Shown: piece after piece, positions 11,620 through 37,714 of the stretch
Numbering within the stretch: the first letter of the stretch is position 1
Layout of the letters: each line of letters starts with the position of its first letter
From: Cristatella mucedo
Taxonomy: Eukaryota; Bryozoa; Phylactolaemata; Cristatellidae
Direction of reading: 5' to 3'
Assembly (NCBI GenBank): GCA_009760855.2
Contig: WPIO01000010.1
Coordinates: 3,443,501 to 3,507,500 of the forward strand
Length of the DNA: 64,000 bases
Translations under genes and position numbers: made by a program
Notes under the pieces: model-generated
The model's database searches: none
What the model was told of the DNA's origin: nothing
What the model saw: only the letters and a program-made list of their open reading frames with translations

Positions 11620-13190
11620 AACTTCGAATTAGTCTACCTATTGACGTTCCTATTAAAAGTACTGGAGCAAGTAGTGGGAGACCATCTAAACTCGCATACC
11701 AAAACTTCAAACCTAGCTAAGAAAGTTCCACTCAGGTTTTGGGGTCAATCACCCCTCAGAGTCAGGGCTGTTGCTGATGTGCCCTGCTTAGGTAGTCTTT
11801 CTACTAGCTGGATCTCTTATAGACTTTTTATAGCATTGTCAAAGAGTCCTTTTTGAGCACCTATCATCTTGCCTGGGCATCACTGACACTGCACTGACTT
11901 TGATCCTATTGCAGTGGGAGATTTCTGAGCGTTGATGTCAAAGTTTAACACGAATTCGATGTGCATTTTAGCTATGGGGTGCCCCGGGGATCTGTGTCAG
12001 TCTACTACTTTTTCACAAATCCTAGCTGATTAAACAGCCTCCTTTTGTATAGCAACAGAAGAGCCTTTACGGCTATCACCGCCGCTTGCAGTGGCGATAA
12101 AGGATCGCCCACCTTATCGTGAAGTACAATTTGGGCTTTTATTTGTAAGCATATGATACACAGCTACAGCTGTACACATAATTTGATCCTTTAGAGTCCT
12201 TCCTAACTTCCATAATGCCGATTCCTCTTACCTACCTTGCAGTTTGAACTGCTGGACAACAGCAAACCGTGTCCGACTTAAATGACAATAAAGATAAACA
12301 TTAGTTATAGGAATACCCTAGTGCTACTGAGAAATTCTAAAACGGCTAGCTGTCAAAATGGGCTTTGTAAGCATATCTCCGTTTGTGCCTGCACACACAC
12401 ACACACGCACACACACAATCTGGTTGTCCTGCTCTAAAGTGACCTTTCACTCGATGACCACAGCAGCTCCACAGTCAAGTCTGTCTTTAGCTACTCAGTT
12501 CAGTCTGCTTTAAGCTATGTAACATTGCAAAAATTCGGCCTTGCTCAAATAAGGATCCCACAGCCAAGCTGGTCGATGCATTTGTGACATCCCGACTTTC
12601 ATTACTCACTACCTGTTGGTCTTACTGCCTGTGCAGTAGGATACTGTTGATACAAAAGACTGCATCTAGGATTGTCTGTCGTGAAAATTGCAACTGACAT
12701 ATTAGACAACTTCTCACCGACCTTTTCCGGCTTCCCATCAAGCAGCGTACCAACACTTAAGGTTATGTTAATTTTTAAGTTCTTGCATTCTCTTGCTCTA
12801 GCTTACCCATTCAAGCTACTTCCCAATGCTAAGCATCGATTCACCTCCTCAGCTGACTCTGATCGTTCAGCTGTGCCTCTAACCGACCTCGAATCCTTTG
12901 GAGACCATGTTTACATTTTTGTATGCTCCCACGACCTAGAACTCGACCCTGACAGATGTCAGAACTCGTAGCCTCCTAAATTTAGCAAGAAGCTACTACT
13001 CAACCGTTCCTTACAGCATTTGCTCCATCCGTTTGGATTGCCCTCTGTGCGATTATGTGCTATATGCATGCTGAAGTTGTGCTGCTATCACTAACCAATT
13101 GACATACATCATTTCCAACATATTTGAAGTGTCTAGAAAGAGATTTACTTCGTTAAGAGTGATACACGCAAATATTATTATAACTCTTAT
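11620..13190 (+). pseudogene. Degenerate L2/CR1-type LINE, interrupted by a SINE
   Basis: Scattered translated segments follow the order of a LINE reverse transcriptase: FLLKVLEQVVGDHLNSH near 11645, EHLSSCLGITDTAL near 11855, then a C-terminal region between 12430 and 13060. A 3' tail (GTGTCTAGAAAGAGATTTAC, then ATTATTAT) ends near 13190. A SINE-A fragment lies inside at 12017-12113. The copy carries many stops and indels and is clearly dead. Confidence 0.8.
12017..12113 (-). repeat. SINE, family A, truncated copy 2
   Basis: Only the 3' half of the family A SINE is present, from AAATCCTAGCTGATTAAACA to GATCGCCCACC; the tRNA-like head is missing. It sits within the degenerate LINE, so it inserted after that LINE or both were rearranged together. 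Confidence 0.88.
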
Positions 13191-13249
13191 TAGCAACAAC
13201 TAGTACTTTCCCCAAGCATGGAAAGTAATGCATAAATATAAATAAATAT

Positions 13250-13345
13250 ACTTCATTTGAATAGTGCCCTAAGAGAAGCTAATCTCTATACAGGCGTTTC
13301 ACATATGCCACGGCACTCGAGCCCACGACCCCGGCCAGTGATAAA
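13250..13345 (-). repeat. SINE, family B, truncated copy 2
   Basis: Contains ATAGTGCCCTAAGAGAAGCT, CTCTATACAGGCG, then ACTCGAGCCCACGACCCCGG. This is the tail plus the B-box part of family B read on the minus strand; the A-box end is missing. Confidence 0.72.
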
Positions 13346-13349
13346 ACAT

Positions 13350-15230
13350 CTTATATGCCGGTCTGGCAACATACAGCCAGCTAACAGGCAGGGTCAGGTT
13401 GCTCTCACTGGGTATTACGATCACCTCTGACTATAGTTCTAAACACACGAATATATGTATACGACTCCACCATAGCCAAGCAGTGAGGAAGACGTACATG
13501 TGCAGCATTGTGACAGTCGAAGAGCATCGTCTGCTGATGCCTGCAGCTGACTGCCTGGATTGCCAGGCTGCATAAGGTCTGAACTGCACTTTCGTTCCTT
13601 TCAAATTTGTGCACTGACAGGATGTTTCTCTCCTAATGATTCTTTCCTTTTAGATTAAATGCATTCACCGGTACATGCTTTGTCAAGCAGCTAGTTCTGT
13701 TTTTTCCATTTACCTTTCGGCATAACAACTAACAGGGGTAATGCCTGATTGGATGGATACTAAGCACTGTATTACACACAAACACGCCTGTATGCACATA
13801 AGCCTAAGCAAGTAATTGCCCTAGCATTTAAGCTGAGCACTCCCCGAGATCTTTGAGACCAGCTCCTTTATGCCATGGTCCTTAGGTTGATGATTGCCAG
13901 CTTAAGCAACATGTACTCTATCTGTGAAATGCATGCTGGATAGCCCATTGCCATATATAGACTGCATTTAAATCTTGAATTGGCCTTTAATGCTCACTGC
14001 TTAAAATATTATCAATATCACTACAGCTGGCATGACTATGAAGGCAGTCTTCGTGCATAAATCTGGCGGATGCAGGGGACAGCAATTCATAGCATATCAT
14101 TTAAGCAAGTGGGGCTCACACTCCATCACATGCAAGTTATTTTTCAGTGCTATCAAAACGCTCATTCCAATCCTCAGCTATTAGTCAGCCTAAGGCAAGG
14201 GCCGGTCATGGAAGACTAGCTAAGATCCTTACGACCTATTTCAGACTTCAGAGCCGAGTTCCAACACACTGATAACACAAGCTGGCAGTGGACATGTGGG
14301 CAACATCGAAGTCAGTTTAGAGCAACGCGGAGCTAAGACGGGTTTAGTATCTGTAAGTGAAGCTTGGTGAGCATCAATGGTGTATTCCTGACCTGATTAG
14401 TACAACAGAATGCAGGAGCTCACACGACTTAAGATTACTGAGCAGCGAGTGTCGAATCCGGTGACGAGATTTCCACACATTTGATAACCAGAAGTTCGAC
14501 TCGGTTACAAAATAGGGCGAAAGGTTATGATCTGGCACTGCCGTGGCTATACAGGCTAGGCTGAGAAAATATTATCGGTACTATGACCTTGGCTAATAGT
14601 ACAGATCAATAGCTCTGTCCAACAGCAATCGCCGATTACACTGACGCACACGACAATGCACGACATGTGAGGCTGCCAAACATGTAACACAAGCAATGCT
14701 ACGAGGCGTTTCGTGCGGTTACTGCGAGTCTCTTTCGAAAGCTCCACCGCACACATAGAGCTCATGGGTAAACCAATACATCTGAAACATGGATCAACTA
14801 TCAAGGTCAACTACCAGGATCAAATATTATTGAAGCGAATGACTTCCGGAAAAAATGTAGCCGAGGCTATCGAGAATCACGACTCCAGTCGTGGATCATC
14901 GTGCTGTCGAAGATAGCGAAGATAACGAACGAGGGCTATACCTGCCATCACCAAACTCCATAGGATCCACTATCCGTAACTGCTGTCCAAACTCGTGAAT
15001 ATTAGATAACGCCAGAAAAAATAAATGTAAATTAGTTAGGAACTCATTCAAACAACAAGAAATACTGCTCCAACCACCTTCCCGTCACTGAGAGCCCTCT
15101 GCGGAAATCCATGTCTGAAAGTCAGGGTAGCCGGGCCAGGAGGCCTTAGATTAGATTGACAACTCACCTTAAGGGTAGATAAAGAGAGTCTTATTTCAGC
15201 TTAACTGCTAATTAAAAGCAGACGAGAATA
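13350..15230. other. Intergenic, nothing recognised
   Basis: No ordered exons, RNA genes or clear repeats were seen. A short palindrome, CACGACTCCAGTCGTG, lies near 14877. Small open frames are scattered and lack domain-like sequence. Confidence 0.45.
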
Positions 15231-15239
15231 GAACTCATG

Positions 15240-16160
15240 AAACTAGACGCAGCGCAACGCGACGGCTGTGGGTACCCAATAATTACTACGTCGCGGCGTC
15301 GCTGTGACCTTTAACTTCTGTGCGGCTAGGTGTCCGCGTTATCTGCCGTTCCGGACATCCGTTGTGCGGCCGCGCCTGCATTCGCGGGTACCGCTATTGA
15401 AACCGCCTGTTGTCTACTTCTGTCAATGCGGTCTCGTGACTATGGCCGGAATGTCGCTAGATTACTTTTAATCCTGGATACGACGCGTCGCCAGTAAGTG
15501 GGACTCGGCCCTTTTCCAGCTTTGTGCTGTATGCCGGCGCCCCCCCACTCCAGGGTGCTCCCACAGTAACCGCCTCGTCAGTCAAGCAATCCTTAACTAA
15601 GCTTGTCGGAGTGCTGCTACGCTAAGGCGCTTTTTTCAGTGAGGCTACGGTTCGGGCGTGAAGGAGCCAGGACGTCCCGCGACACCGACACCGTCTCACC
15701 CGGCCCCGCCCGCATTCTGTCCGACATCTTAAGCGCCCGCTGCGACGGTTATTAACCAGCTTGGCTTCCTGGAACTTTACTGCTACTGTCTATGTCAACC
15801 CAGCCACTTCCGAATTCGCCATGCGACATGCTCTGATCCCCTGCGGCTTTGTACCTTCGTTCCGACCGGGCTGTGCCTTGCATGCATCGTAGCCGCCTAA
15901 TTATTTTTCTTCGCGACAGATTGAGTAGGCCGCTGTCCACCCGTCCTCCCCCTCCCCCCCCCCCGCCGTAAGCTAGTTTATTGCCCCGCCTGTGCTTTGT
16001 CAAGTGCCGCGCGGCGAAAAAGAAATTGCTGTCGCCGTCCATCGTCGCCGCCGATTACTCGCTGGGTTAATTGTCTAAACAACCTTTCGGCTAGCTCGAC
16101 GTCGGCGAAGTCGACGAGCCGTGCGATTTGAGAAGAACGGATCGTCGATGCACGGCGAAA
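15240..16160. promoter_or_regulatory. CpG-rich block, candidate promoter of the ZAD zinc-finger gene
   Basis: This stretch is visibly richer in G+C and in CpG than the AT-rich flanks. It contains a run of C around 15950-15964 and many GGCGCG-type words. It ends about 1.3 kb before the first coding exon of the plus-strand zinc-finger gene, whose coding exon is preceded by a splice acceptor (TTTACAG just upstream of the ATG). An untranslated first exon is therefore likely near here. Promoter function is an inference from composition and position. Confidence 0.5.
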
Positions 16161-17465
16161 GCCAGCGGTCGCTTGCTAGAAGAAGGGCGTGTCCCCAAAA
16201 CGCCTAGCTGATTTTTGCCGTAAGTGAGCTGCTTAGCGTGAGGGTATTTTCGGCTTGCTCTGTGCTTTTTTGTTAGATCGCGAAGAGTTAGTTTATTGTT
16301 CGTGGTTTATATTGGCAGTACTGCTTCGGTTGCCATTTATTAGCTACTCCACGTGGATAGTAGTCGAACAGTAGTCGCACATGAAATGAAGGGCTCACAT
16401 TTGAGAAGAAGGCCGTGTATTAAGGTTTCAACACACGGGATTTGCTATTAGCTATTAGCTATTTGAGCATCGCTGCCTCCACTATTACATTGAGCTGGCC
16501 TGTGCGAAGGCTAGATAACTGAGAAGGATTGCTGGTTCCGAGTCTCTAGTTCTAGTGATGCTGTACATCTAGGACCAGCCGTGTGTTAAATGGTCTGTTT
16601 GATCATGTTTTGTAACAGCTGTGGCTGGTGCTGCACATGTCTTTGTCAGGTCTCATCTCGTGTGACATTTCACTTGCTAAGAGTACTAAGGGACAGACAG
16701 ATCTGTCCAGGAAAGGATGCTTTTTTTGCTTGTTCCATATTGACATATATTTCAGTGTTTGCAGGAGTACGACTAATTGTCAGGTTCGTTACTCAAGTTG
16801 ATTAGCTATAAGCGTTGCTTAGACCTAGTATTGAATTGGTTCGTGGCCTGCTAACTGGCAAGAAGGTCGGTGAGTATTTTGCCTAGGGTGATGTCATAGC
16901 ATCAGTGCATTCCAGCTTTGGCTTCACTGACCCATGTCTCGACCATACACAGATTATATCAGGCATGCCCGAAGGACTGGTGTCATACATAATAAGATTA
17001 ATTGATAGGCTATAATATGAACACATTTCTAGCCACAAAGACTAATCACTGGACCCTTGGATTTTAGACTACACCACGATCCATATGGTACAATCAAATG
17101 AGAAGTAGTTGGAAAAACAGTGTGATAGATATGCTTCTACTGGAAGCAGTCGTTTCCTTCCAGTCTGCATGGAGGAAGAAGGATGCCTCAGATGCTTGCA
17201 TGCCATCTTTTATCATTCACGTACGTCGCTCGGTATCGTTTGACAAATTTAGAGGGAGATGGAAAAACAAGAGAGCTGAGTGGGAGGAGAGCCAGGGACA
17301 GACTGAGAGGTAGAGTGAGAAACAGACAAAGAGAAAAAACAGAGAGAGAGAGAGAGAGAGAGTGAGGTTGGATTGAGCGAGTCATTAGGCCGTAATGGGA
17401 TCACCGAGCTTGCCCTCTCCATCCTCACATATTGCCCCGACGTGCTTTACAGCTTTACCATACGA

Positions 17466-30696
<13,231 letters not shown>

Positions 30697-30837
30697 GAAC
30701 TGCCCGCCTCGCGATATCTTAATCTACTGAAGTCTTGCTAATCCTAAGCCAATGCCCTGCCTCTCTATGCATCGCTCATCTACGATGTCAAAGAAAAGAC
30801 ATGCAGTGGTTTACATATATTTATATATATCTTCACA

Positions 30838-30862
30838 CATACACACACACACACACACACAT
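30838..30862. repeat. (AC)n microsatellite in the probable 3' UTR
   Basis: Short perfect AC repeat about 150 bp after the zinc-finger stop codon. Confidence 0.9.
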
Positions 30863-31213
30863 TTGATCTTGCTTTCTGGCAGCCGGTCAGTCGGCTGCCG
30901 GCTAAGCCCTCTGGTTGTGCTGGAGGGGGACCGATGGAGTGTACGTACTTGCACGTACCGACGGCAGCCAATGCTTGCACACCGTATGCGCTGGAGCATT
31001 ACATAGCATCGTCGAGAGAAAGAGAGAGAGCTGCCTTGCTCGATGCAATCCAGAGAGCGTTTTGAGATGGTACTTCTACACCCGTCGTCTTTTTTTTTTA
31101 TTTATTCTAATGGAGCACTGTGTTGTAGGGCGGGGGGCACTTAAGTGGTGGCGGTGGCAAGACTAGAGTCGTCAATCGTGAGCCTGCATGTGGAGGCGCA
31201 GCAACTATGCATT

Positions 31214-31219
31214 AATAAA
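31214..31219 (+). terminator. Candidate polyadenylation signal of the zinc-finger gene
   Basis: AATAAA lies 518 bp after the stop codon, in the correct orientation. A downstream GT-rich element was not clearly seen. Confidence 0.35.
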
Positions 31220-31840
31220 TGGGAGAGCGATGTTTCTTAGCCTTTTATTGGTCTTTTGCTCGAGCTGCAAGTGCTGCACTTTCGCGAGAAAGGGCTGCCA
31301 TGCTTTGAGCAAGCGGTTGGCTGTCACGTGGTGAAGCAGTTACTCTGCGTCACTGTGCATTCTTACGTTCTTTAAAGCATCATTTGATATCTGCTCCACC
31401 TTCTGTGTGTGACAATCGCGACACTCACTTCGGCGTATGCCATCTGAATTATAATTAAACCCTTGCAAGTGCTGATCACTGAGTTACCCTGAGCTGAGCT
31501 TAAGTCGTGACGTGATTTTACTCCTGGCTCGCCAGCCATTTATTGTTTCAGTCTTTTGGTGTACTGAAGCAGCTAATGCTTTTTATTTTGCTTCCTGACC
31601 TTCAAATCAAACGTGGCTGACAGCTTTTGGTTAGCCTTAGCTCCCTAATTCTCATCTCGACCCGGAGAAGGTTTCGTTCACTATGACTGCTATGTAATAG
31701 CTGGCTAAAAGACTTATATTTCTTCCTAGGGGAACATTAAAAAGTTTAAGGAGTTCTCCCCAAAAATCTGGGATTTATTCCTCCTGCAAGTTGAATGATT
31801 AGTCACATAACGAGAACAGATAATACGGCTGCGACGTTTA

Positions 31841-32183
31841 TGCATACAGCCAGCTACCCTATTGCTATGGGCACTGTGCCCACGGCATGCTGTTCAACAC
31901 AGTCGCTAAATAAACGCGGTTTGTGATATCATTTCGGCTTCTAGAGTTTTTTCCTAAACCCAAAACCTCAACCCCGAAAAATACACAATGTATCCAACCA
32001 CTAAACCGTACACCCAAAAACATACAACCGCTAAACACTACGCCCATAATCCTAAGCTATAAGCTAAACAAATTGCTCAAAAATGTGTTTACGCAACGTA
32101 AATATAAACAAACGCTGGCGAACGTGTTGAACAGCCTGCTTGGGACAGAGTACCCTTAGCAGAAAGTGGGTTGGCTGTATGCA
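31841..32183. mobile_element. Candidate MITE with long terminal inverted repeats
   Basis: The ends read TGCATACAGCCA and TGGCTGTATGCA. Inside each end the similarity continues for about 85 bp in inverted orientation, including GCTGTTCAACAC on the left (near 31888) and GTGTTGAACAGC on the right (near 32122). The element is 343 bp, has no coding frame, and its centre is rich in AAACC/CTAAAC words. No clear target-site duplication was found, so the superfamily is unknown. Confidence 0.6.
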
Positions 32184-33158
32184 CAAAGGACGTGGTATTA
32201 GTTGAACGAGAATCGATGGAACAATTGCTGTGATAATTGGTGCAAGCAATAATAGCAGGTTTGACTATCTCTGAATGTAACAATGGCTTTTACTTTGACG
32301 GTCCGACGTGTCCTTGGACAGTCATGGTCACGGATAAGTTGCAGAATGACCCAAGAGTAGGAATCTGGAAAAGTCAACACTCTAAACTAGATTTATAGAC
32401 TTCCGGAGATTTCGCAAAAATTTAGGCTATACCAAATTTCAATTCATTACTACTCTTTTTAGCATGTCGGTCTCCAAATTCATTGGGAGAACAAGAATGC
32501 TTTCGAGAGTTAAGAAATAGCAGCACTCCTGCGTATAAGAACTTAAAATAAATCCTTTGCTTTCTACGATACGGCACTCATAGTATATGCCACTGAATAT
32601 TTCAGATCCGTTCGTGCTGACTCAGTGTATTCCCAGACGGACACATATCAATGACCCTGCTGCTCACTCGTTCGCTACAGAACGAAGAATTAGGTCCATC
32701 ATTGCTTTGGCGGTCCTTGAATCGTGCTGGCGTAACTCTTTAACTGCACGAATTATTCAGAAAATACTTGACTTAGCGGAAGAATGATTTCCCATTCATC
32801 CTTCGTTCGCTCATCCCTTGTTCACATTTTATTCGTTCTTATTCTCGAGTTCTCTTTGGATAGCTTTCGAGGACGAACTCTACTATTAGCTTATGAGCAG
32901 CACTACTGAGCCATGTGCTAGCCTGCTGCTGCTGCTGCCCTTCCCTCACATCTGTGTCTCAGAGGGAAGGGCAGCAGGTGTCGGTTCCATGATGCCTCTT
33001 CCCCTTTGCGGGAATAAGGCTCTAATCACCAAATTGTCGGCGACTGCATAACACCAACGGCATCTCACCATATCTCTTGCGACTTTACATATTGAAAAAG
33101 CCAGTAAGACTTGGCGGCCGGCCGTACGTGCGTTCCCCTGGTCACTTGCTCGCGAGCG

Positions 33159-33178
33159 TGTGTGTGTGTGTGTGTGTG
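33159..33178. repeat. (GT)n microsatellite
   Basis: Perfect GT run within a longer GT/GC-alternating stretch (33155-33210). Confidence 0.9.
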
Positions 33179-33399
33179 CATGCTCGCGTGTGTGCGTGCG
33201 TGTGTTTGCCTGCACACGAGAGTATGCTGGAAAAATCTAAAACCATCCGATCCCGTGGGTCAACATGTGATCGCCACTATTTCAGCAGAGTTTAGTGGAA
33301 AAAAGCAAAGATTGCTTCTTCAAATTGGCATTAACAACTCATTTGCACTGAATGCCCATCTTTATATTTCAGAATGTGTTTTTTCTATGTTCGAATGAT

Positions 33400-34120
33400 G
33401 AGATGAGACATGGACTGATTTATATGAGAGATGGGACGCTTCGCGGCTTCCTCAACTGCGTCCAGGAGCTTTTGGATTTGCTGCGCATCCGAATGAAAAT
33501 GCTGCTTCACCAGCCCACTGTTGCTGCTATCACAGGCATCAGGATCGAATGATCCGACTTATCAGGTGCTGTGCGGGCATCGGTCTTAATCTCTGCCAGC
33601 ACTTCAATCTTCTGCTCTTCGAACGCATCCTGCTGCATAATCCATGCTCCGGCTACTCTTCTATGGTGTTAAACCAGGGTGCAATGCCCTCAGACATGCC
33701 AGTGACATTAGTACGGGTGAAGGCTGCTTCTGCCCTTTGCTTTCATGTCCTCTGCTAATTCTTGCGGTTTTTTCCTTGCGGTCCTCACCTGGCAGCATGC
33801 ACAGACGACAGGGCAGCACGAAGTGGAAGAGGCCTTTTCTCGTGGGCATTTTAGATATCTGCCGCCTGGAGCTCTTGATGCTTTATGATGTCCTCTGTGC
33901 TTTTGGCAAGGACTATCGGCTCCACACAGAACCACCCCTTCCATGCAGCCTCATCGACAAGAACACCAGCGTGGCGGCTGGCATTAACGGCCAGTTGTCC
34001 GATGCCTCCTGGCAGCTCCTTGGCTCGGTGGGCCCCTCTGTGAGCAGCAGCTTGTCACGTAGTTCGAATGCTTTCGCCTTGATGAGTTCATGCACGACAA
34101 GCATATCGTAGATCACCCAT
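33400..34120 (-). pseudogene. Tigger/pogo-type (CENP-B-like) transposase relic
   Basis: Minus-strand pieces in several frames match parts of a DDE transposase of the pogo/Tigger group. HELIKAKAFELRDKLL near 34085 is the CENP-B-type DNA-binding helix. A degenerate 'A-S-D-x-W' follows. KGLFHFVLPCRLCMLPGEDRK near 33800 matches the segment after the first catalytic Asp; the acidic residue itself is lost here. Frameshifts and stops make it non-functional. No terminal repeats were located. Confidence 0.68.
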
Positions 34121-34196
34121 CATGCTCGATCTGCACTATACGGTATATGACCACAGTAGCTTCCTCTAGTTTTGGGAAAACTGTCCTGTCCTCTGT

Positions 34197-34360
34197 GAGC
34201 CGTGACGGCATACTAGGTAAGGTGGTTGCTTTTCGTGACCTCGGTCCCGAGGTCGTGGGTTCGAATCCTAAGGTGAGCGATCCTTTATTGCTGCTGCAAG
34301 GGGAAGTGATAGCCTTCAAGGTTCTTCTGCCGCTATACAAAATTAGGCAGCTAGAATTGG
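34197..34360 (+). repeat. SINE, family A, copy 4
   Basis: Begins GAGCCGTGACGGCATACTAG, has a B box GGGTTCGAATCC and a tail GCTATACAAAATTAGGCAGC. It lies just beyond the Tigger relic. The 3' end is more diverged than in copies 1, 5 and 6. Confidence 0.85.
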
Positions 34361-34669
34361 TTTTTTTACATTGAAAACTAGTTTGGCTTCCAGAGGCCAC
34401 GGGCCACTCCTCCAGCACTATGCCTTTTCTATGGTACTGCTGGCAAAGCTGGGGAAAGTTGAGGTCAGAAGTACATCCCTTCTGCATGTCTAGCCTCAGG
34501 GCACTCGTGAGCCTGACATGCTTGGCTTCGAAGCCCCACCTCAAAGTCTGCCTCGTCCTCGTGTTGCTGACCGCAACTGCAAGCCGTGCTCCTTGGCCTG
34601 GCTGGACACGGCCATCCTGCCTGGATGTGGATATTTTAGTTAACCAGGATTGCAAATTGCTGAATGTCG

Positions 34670-36050
34670 GCTGAGTTTACAGTCGAAGAATTGCAAGTAG
34701 ATGATGATAATGACTTTGTCTGTTATCGCACCACGTGGGTGAGGGCAAAGAGGAGAACGAACGTGTCTGCACCGGCCAAAAGAATGGTAAAATGTGCCCG
34801 GAAGCTGGGCCATGTGCTCATCTTGCCACGAGACCTTGGGCTTTGGGTTTTGCTTACCGCTGGTACACTTCTGTTTAAGAGTGACTCATTCTGACAGCTC
34901 TTGATATGGTCACCTCCGGGAATAGTGCCAGAAGTACAACGTTGAGTAATGTCTACTTGTGCTCCCAGGTGCAGACAGGGGCATAAAATAGTACGGACCA
35001 TGGCCGTCATTATATTAGGGTCGGCAGTGTGTGCCTGCCTCCAAACCAGCACTATTATGAGTGCGGCAAGACGGCACTATAGTGCTGAAGGTCACTGAAT
35101 GCAAAACTGCTGCTTTAGGATGGCATCTATTGCTCCGTTCACTCAGCTTAGGTCTAGACGCCAAACAACTGATGGGTCATTGGATATTGTAAAGGCTCCA
35201 CAAACGCATGAGTTCGATTGTTCTGAAGGATGCAGAAAAAAGTAATGGTTGGCTTATTCAACAGCCTGCATTGTGAAGTCTTACCGTCTTGCCAAATCAG
35301 AGATAAGTCGGCAATGATCTCAGGAATTATCACAGAAATAGTGTTTCTACTTGGCTTTAAGAGAAACACCGACAGAACCATTTGAGATCTCATTTGATGA
35401 GTGCGTGTATTAGCTTCCAGAATTGGTCTAAGTTTAAGAAGTATTGTACTGGAAATCCCCAACAGCCCTAGTAGTAGAACCTATTCTAAATAACCGAATA
35501 AATATTGGCGAATATGTGATACTAGGGTCCAGTTATGAACAGGCCGGGGCTTATAGCACTCGAAGTGCTTCCAATTACTAGGCATGGTCTAAAATACCCA
35601 ATTTCCCGACGCATAAGATAAAAAATATTGGAAAACCTAACATCAACTACAGGTTCATCATATTTTGGATCAATTGTGACCGCGATCAACCTCTGTGGTT
35701 TGGCCTCGATAAGTGATCTATCTCATTATGATCAACGATCCTTTACGACAACTGTAAGACAATTAATCTAGAGCATATACAGAACTGAGTAGTTCGTTAT
35801 CGGTATTTGAAATAATGGTAACTCAGAAGTTGGAAATGTCCACAAAAATTTCCAGTTGAATCTGCAAAATCTATTCTAAATTGTTATTTAAAATAAAAAT
35901 TTGTATATCACCTCAAGACAACTAAATCTCTTACATATGCTAGAACGGGAGCGTGTCAATTTGAAAGAAATAATGCGTTGTACAATTTCACTACGCATCA
36001 ACACATAAAGAACAGTCAACAAGGACAAATCAAATGGGGGAACTATTAGG
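34670..36050. other. Intergenic, nothing recognised
   Basis: AT-rich sequence; no exon, RNA gene or clear repeat was supported on either strand. Confidence 0.45.
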
Positions 36051-36081
36051 GATTTGAAATTGGTTAGATGCACAGTAGAAA

Positions 36082-36254
36082 AAATACTAGCTGATTTAAC
36101 AGCCTCTTTTTGTATAGCGACAGAAGAGCCTTTACGGCTATCACCACCGCTTGCAGAGGCGATAAAGGATCGCCCACCGCAGGATTCGAACCCACGACCT
36201 CGGGGCCGAGGTCATGAAAAGCAACCGTCTTACCTAGTGAGCCATTACGGCTCA
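36082..36254 (-). repeat. SINE, family A, copy 5 (full length)
   Basis: A 173-bp copy with a B box (minus strand) GGGTTCGAATCC and the intact tail CTATACAAAAAGAGGCTG. It lies directly against the truncated 3' side of a LINE relic. Confidence 0.9.
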
Positions 36255-36259
36255 CCTAG

Positions 36260-36880
36260 TATACAGATAATTCAGATAGCAAGGTAGAGCAAGAGAATGA
36301 AGGGACTTAACAATGAATGGCAAAACCTTTAAGTAGATACACTGCTTGTTGGCAGCCAGTGCATGTAGGCAATAAATTGTACCATGTAGCAGTTGCAGCC
36401 TCAACAACAGATAAGCCTAGCTAAACTGTGTTACACAATTTGCAAGCGTCTTATTGCAAAGAAAGGAAGACCTGCAATTAGTGAGTTAAAGAAATCTAGA
36501 CGGGATGCTTCAAATACATGTGACAGCTTAGCTGTGGTATCCTTTTTCATGAAAGCCAAAAATTTTGCAATCCTAATCCGCTGAAAGTAGGCAGCATTGA
36601 CAGTGAAGCTGATGCGATCATCTATTGGAAGGTTACTACAGAACAGGAAATCAGATTTCGTGTGGGTCCTACTGGAGATATCCTAGTCGAACCCATTCTG
36701 AGGCTTAGGCTTTCAAGTTACTGAATAACGCAAAGTTTCCCCATAACTAGCTAAATTTTCGAAAGGTTTCTGCTATTTAAGTGCGATTGTCAGCACTGCA
36801 TACTCCACGAAAGTTGAGAGAGTGCGATGTGCTGGAAGTCACGAAAGTTGTGGCATGGCTTCAAGATAAAACTATCAACG
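36260..36880 (-). pseudogene. Degenerate L2/CR1-type LINE reverse transcriptase fragment
   Basis: Base-level similarity to 21565-22160 is visible throughout, for example GCAAAACCTTTAAGTAGATA and AGTTAAAGAAATCTAGACG. It has several small deletions and stops. The 3' end of the LINE is missing where SINE-A copy 5 begins. Confidence 0.82.
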
Positions 36881-36889
36881 TAATTTGAT

Positions 36890-37700
36890 TGGCTTATCTA
36901 TTTAGTTCCCTTAGGGTGATATGAAAATGTCTTACAATGATTATTATTACTGGCAATGGTCCGGAAATTATAGATATTATTGGGTTTCCTTGCTTGCACC
37001 AGCCTAGTTGGTATACCCGGCTATTTTGGACTGGTCCGATTGGGTACCTCTATATACTAGATCGCTAAATCATGACTGTTGCACTTGAAGCACGAAAAAC
37101 TATCATTGAAGGCGCTGTAATAAAATCCATCACGGACCACTACACAGGCGAAATGCATTGCTGCCTCCTAAAAGAAGGCCAAGCAATAGCTTGTGACTTC
37201 ATGCTACTACACAAATTTCAATAATGGTTCCGGTTTATAAGTTAAGACATCGTGCACGTAGAAGATGGCGTCGTTCTCACAGGGTGTTTTCGAATTAATG
37301 TCCGATCTCTGCAGCTGCTTCATACAGCCAGGCATGCCTCTTTGTCCTGGGCGTCTTTTGCGGCAAATTAAGCAAGCCAAGGTGGCAACGCTTGGGCGTC
37401 TATCAAATTATGCAAATAATCTGCTGCTTTTTGAGGAGTGGTAATAAATGGCACGCTTGCTGGTAATTTCCGGACAAAACTGATTGCACTGTAAGCATTT
37501 CGAGTTCAAAAATAGAAATATTGTGACTGAGCACCAATCGGAAGCCAAAGCAACTATTGCATCGAGCTGCGGCACGCACGACACCCTTGAATCGAGGAAG
37601 TCTCAGGCTCGAAATGCTCGGCGCTGCTGCTGCATCAGAGTCAAATAGATGCTTAACTAGAGTCCGAATGACGGCGTAATTGAGCCTTAGCCAAATCAAA
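36890..37700. other. Intergenic, nothing recognised
   Basis: No supportable gene or repeat. A 98-residue minus-strand frame (37403-37699) has no family resemblance I can name. Confidence 0.4.
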
Positions 37701-37714
37701 GCATATTCCTGACA

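Noticed and set aside
33644-34111. 155-residue plus-strand frame
   Set aside because: Antisense to the Tigger-like relic, whose motifs are on the minus strand.
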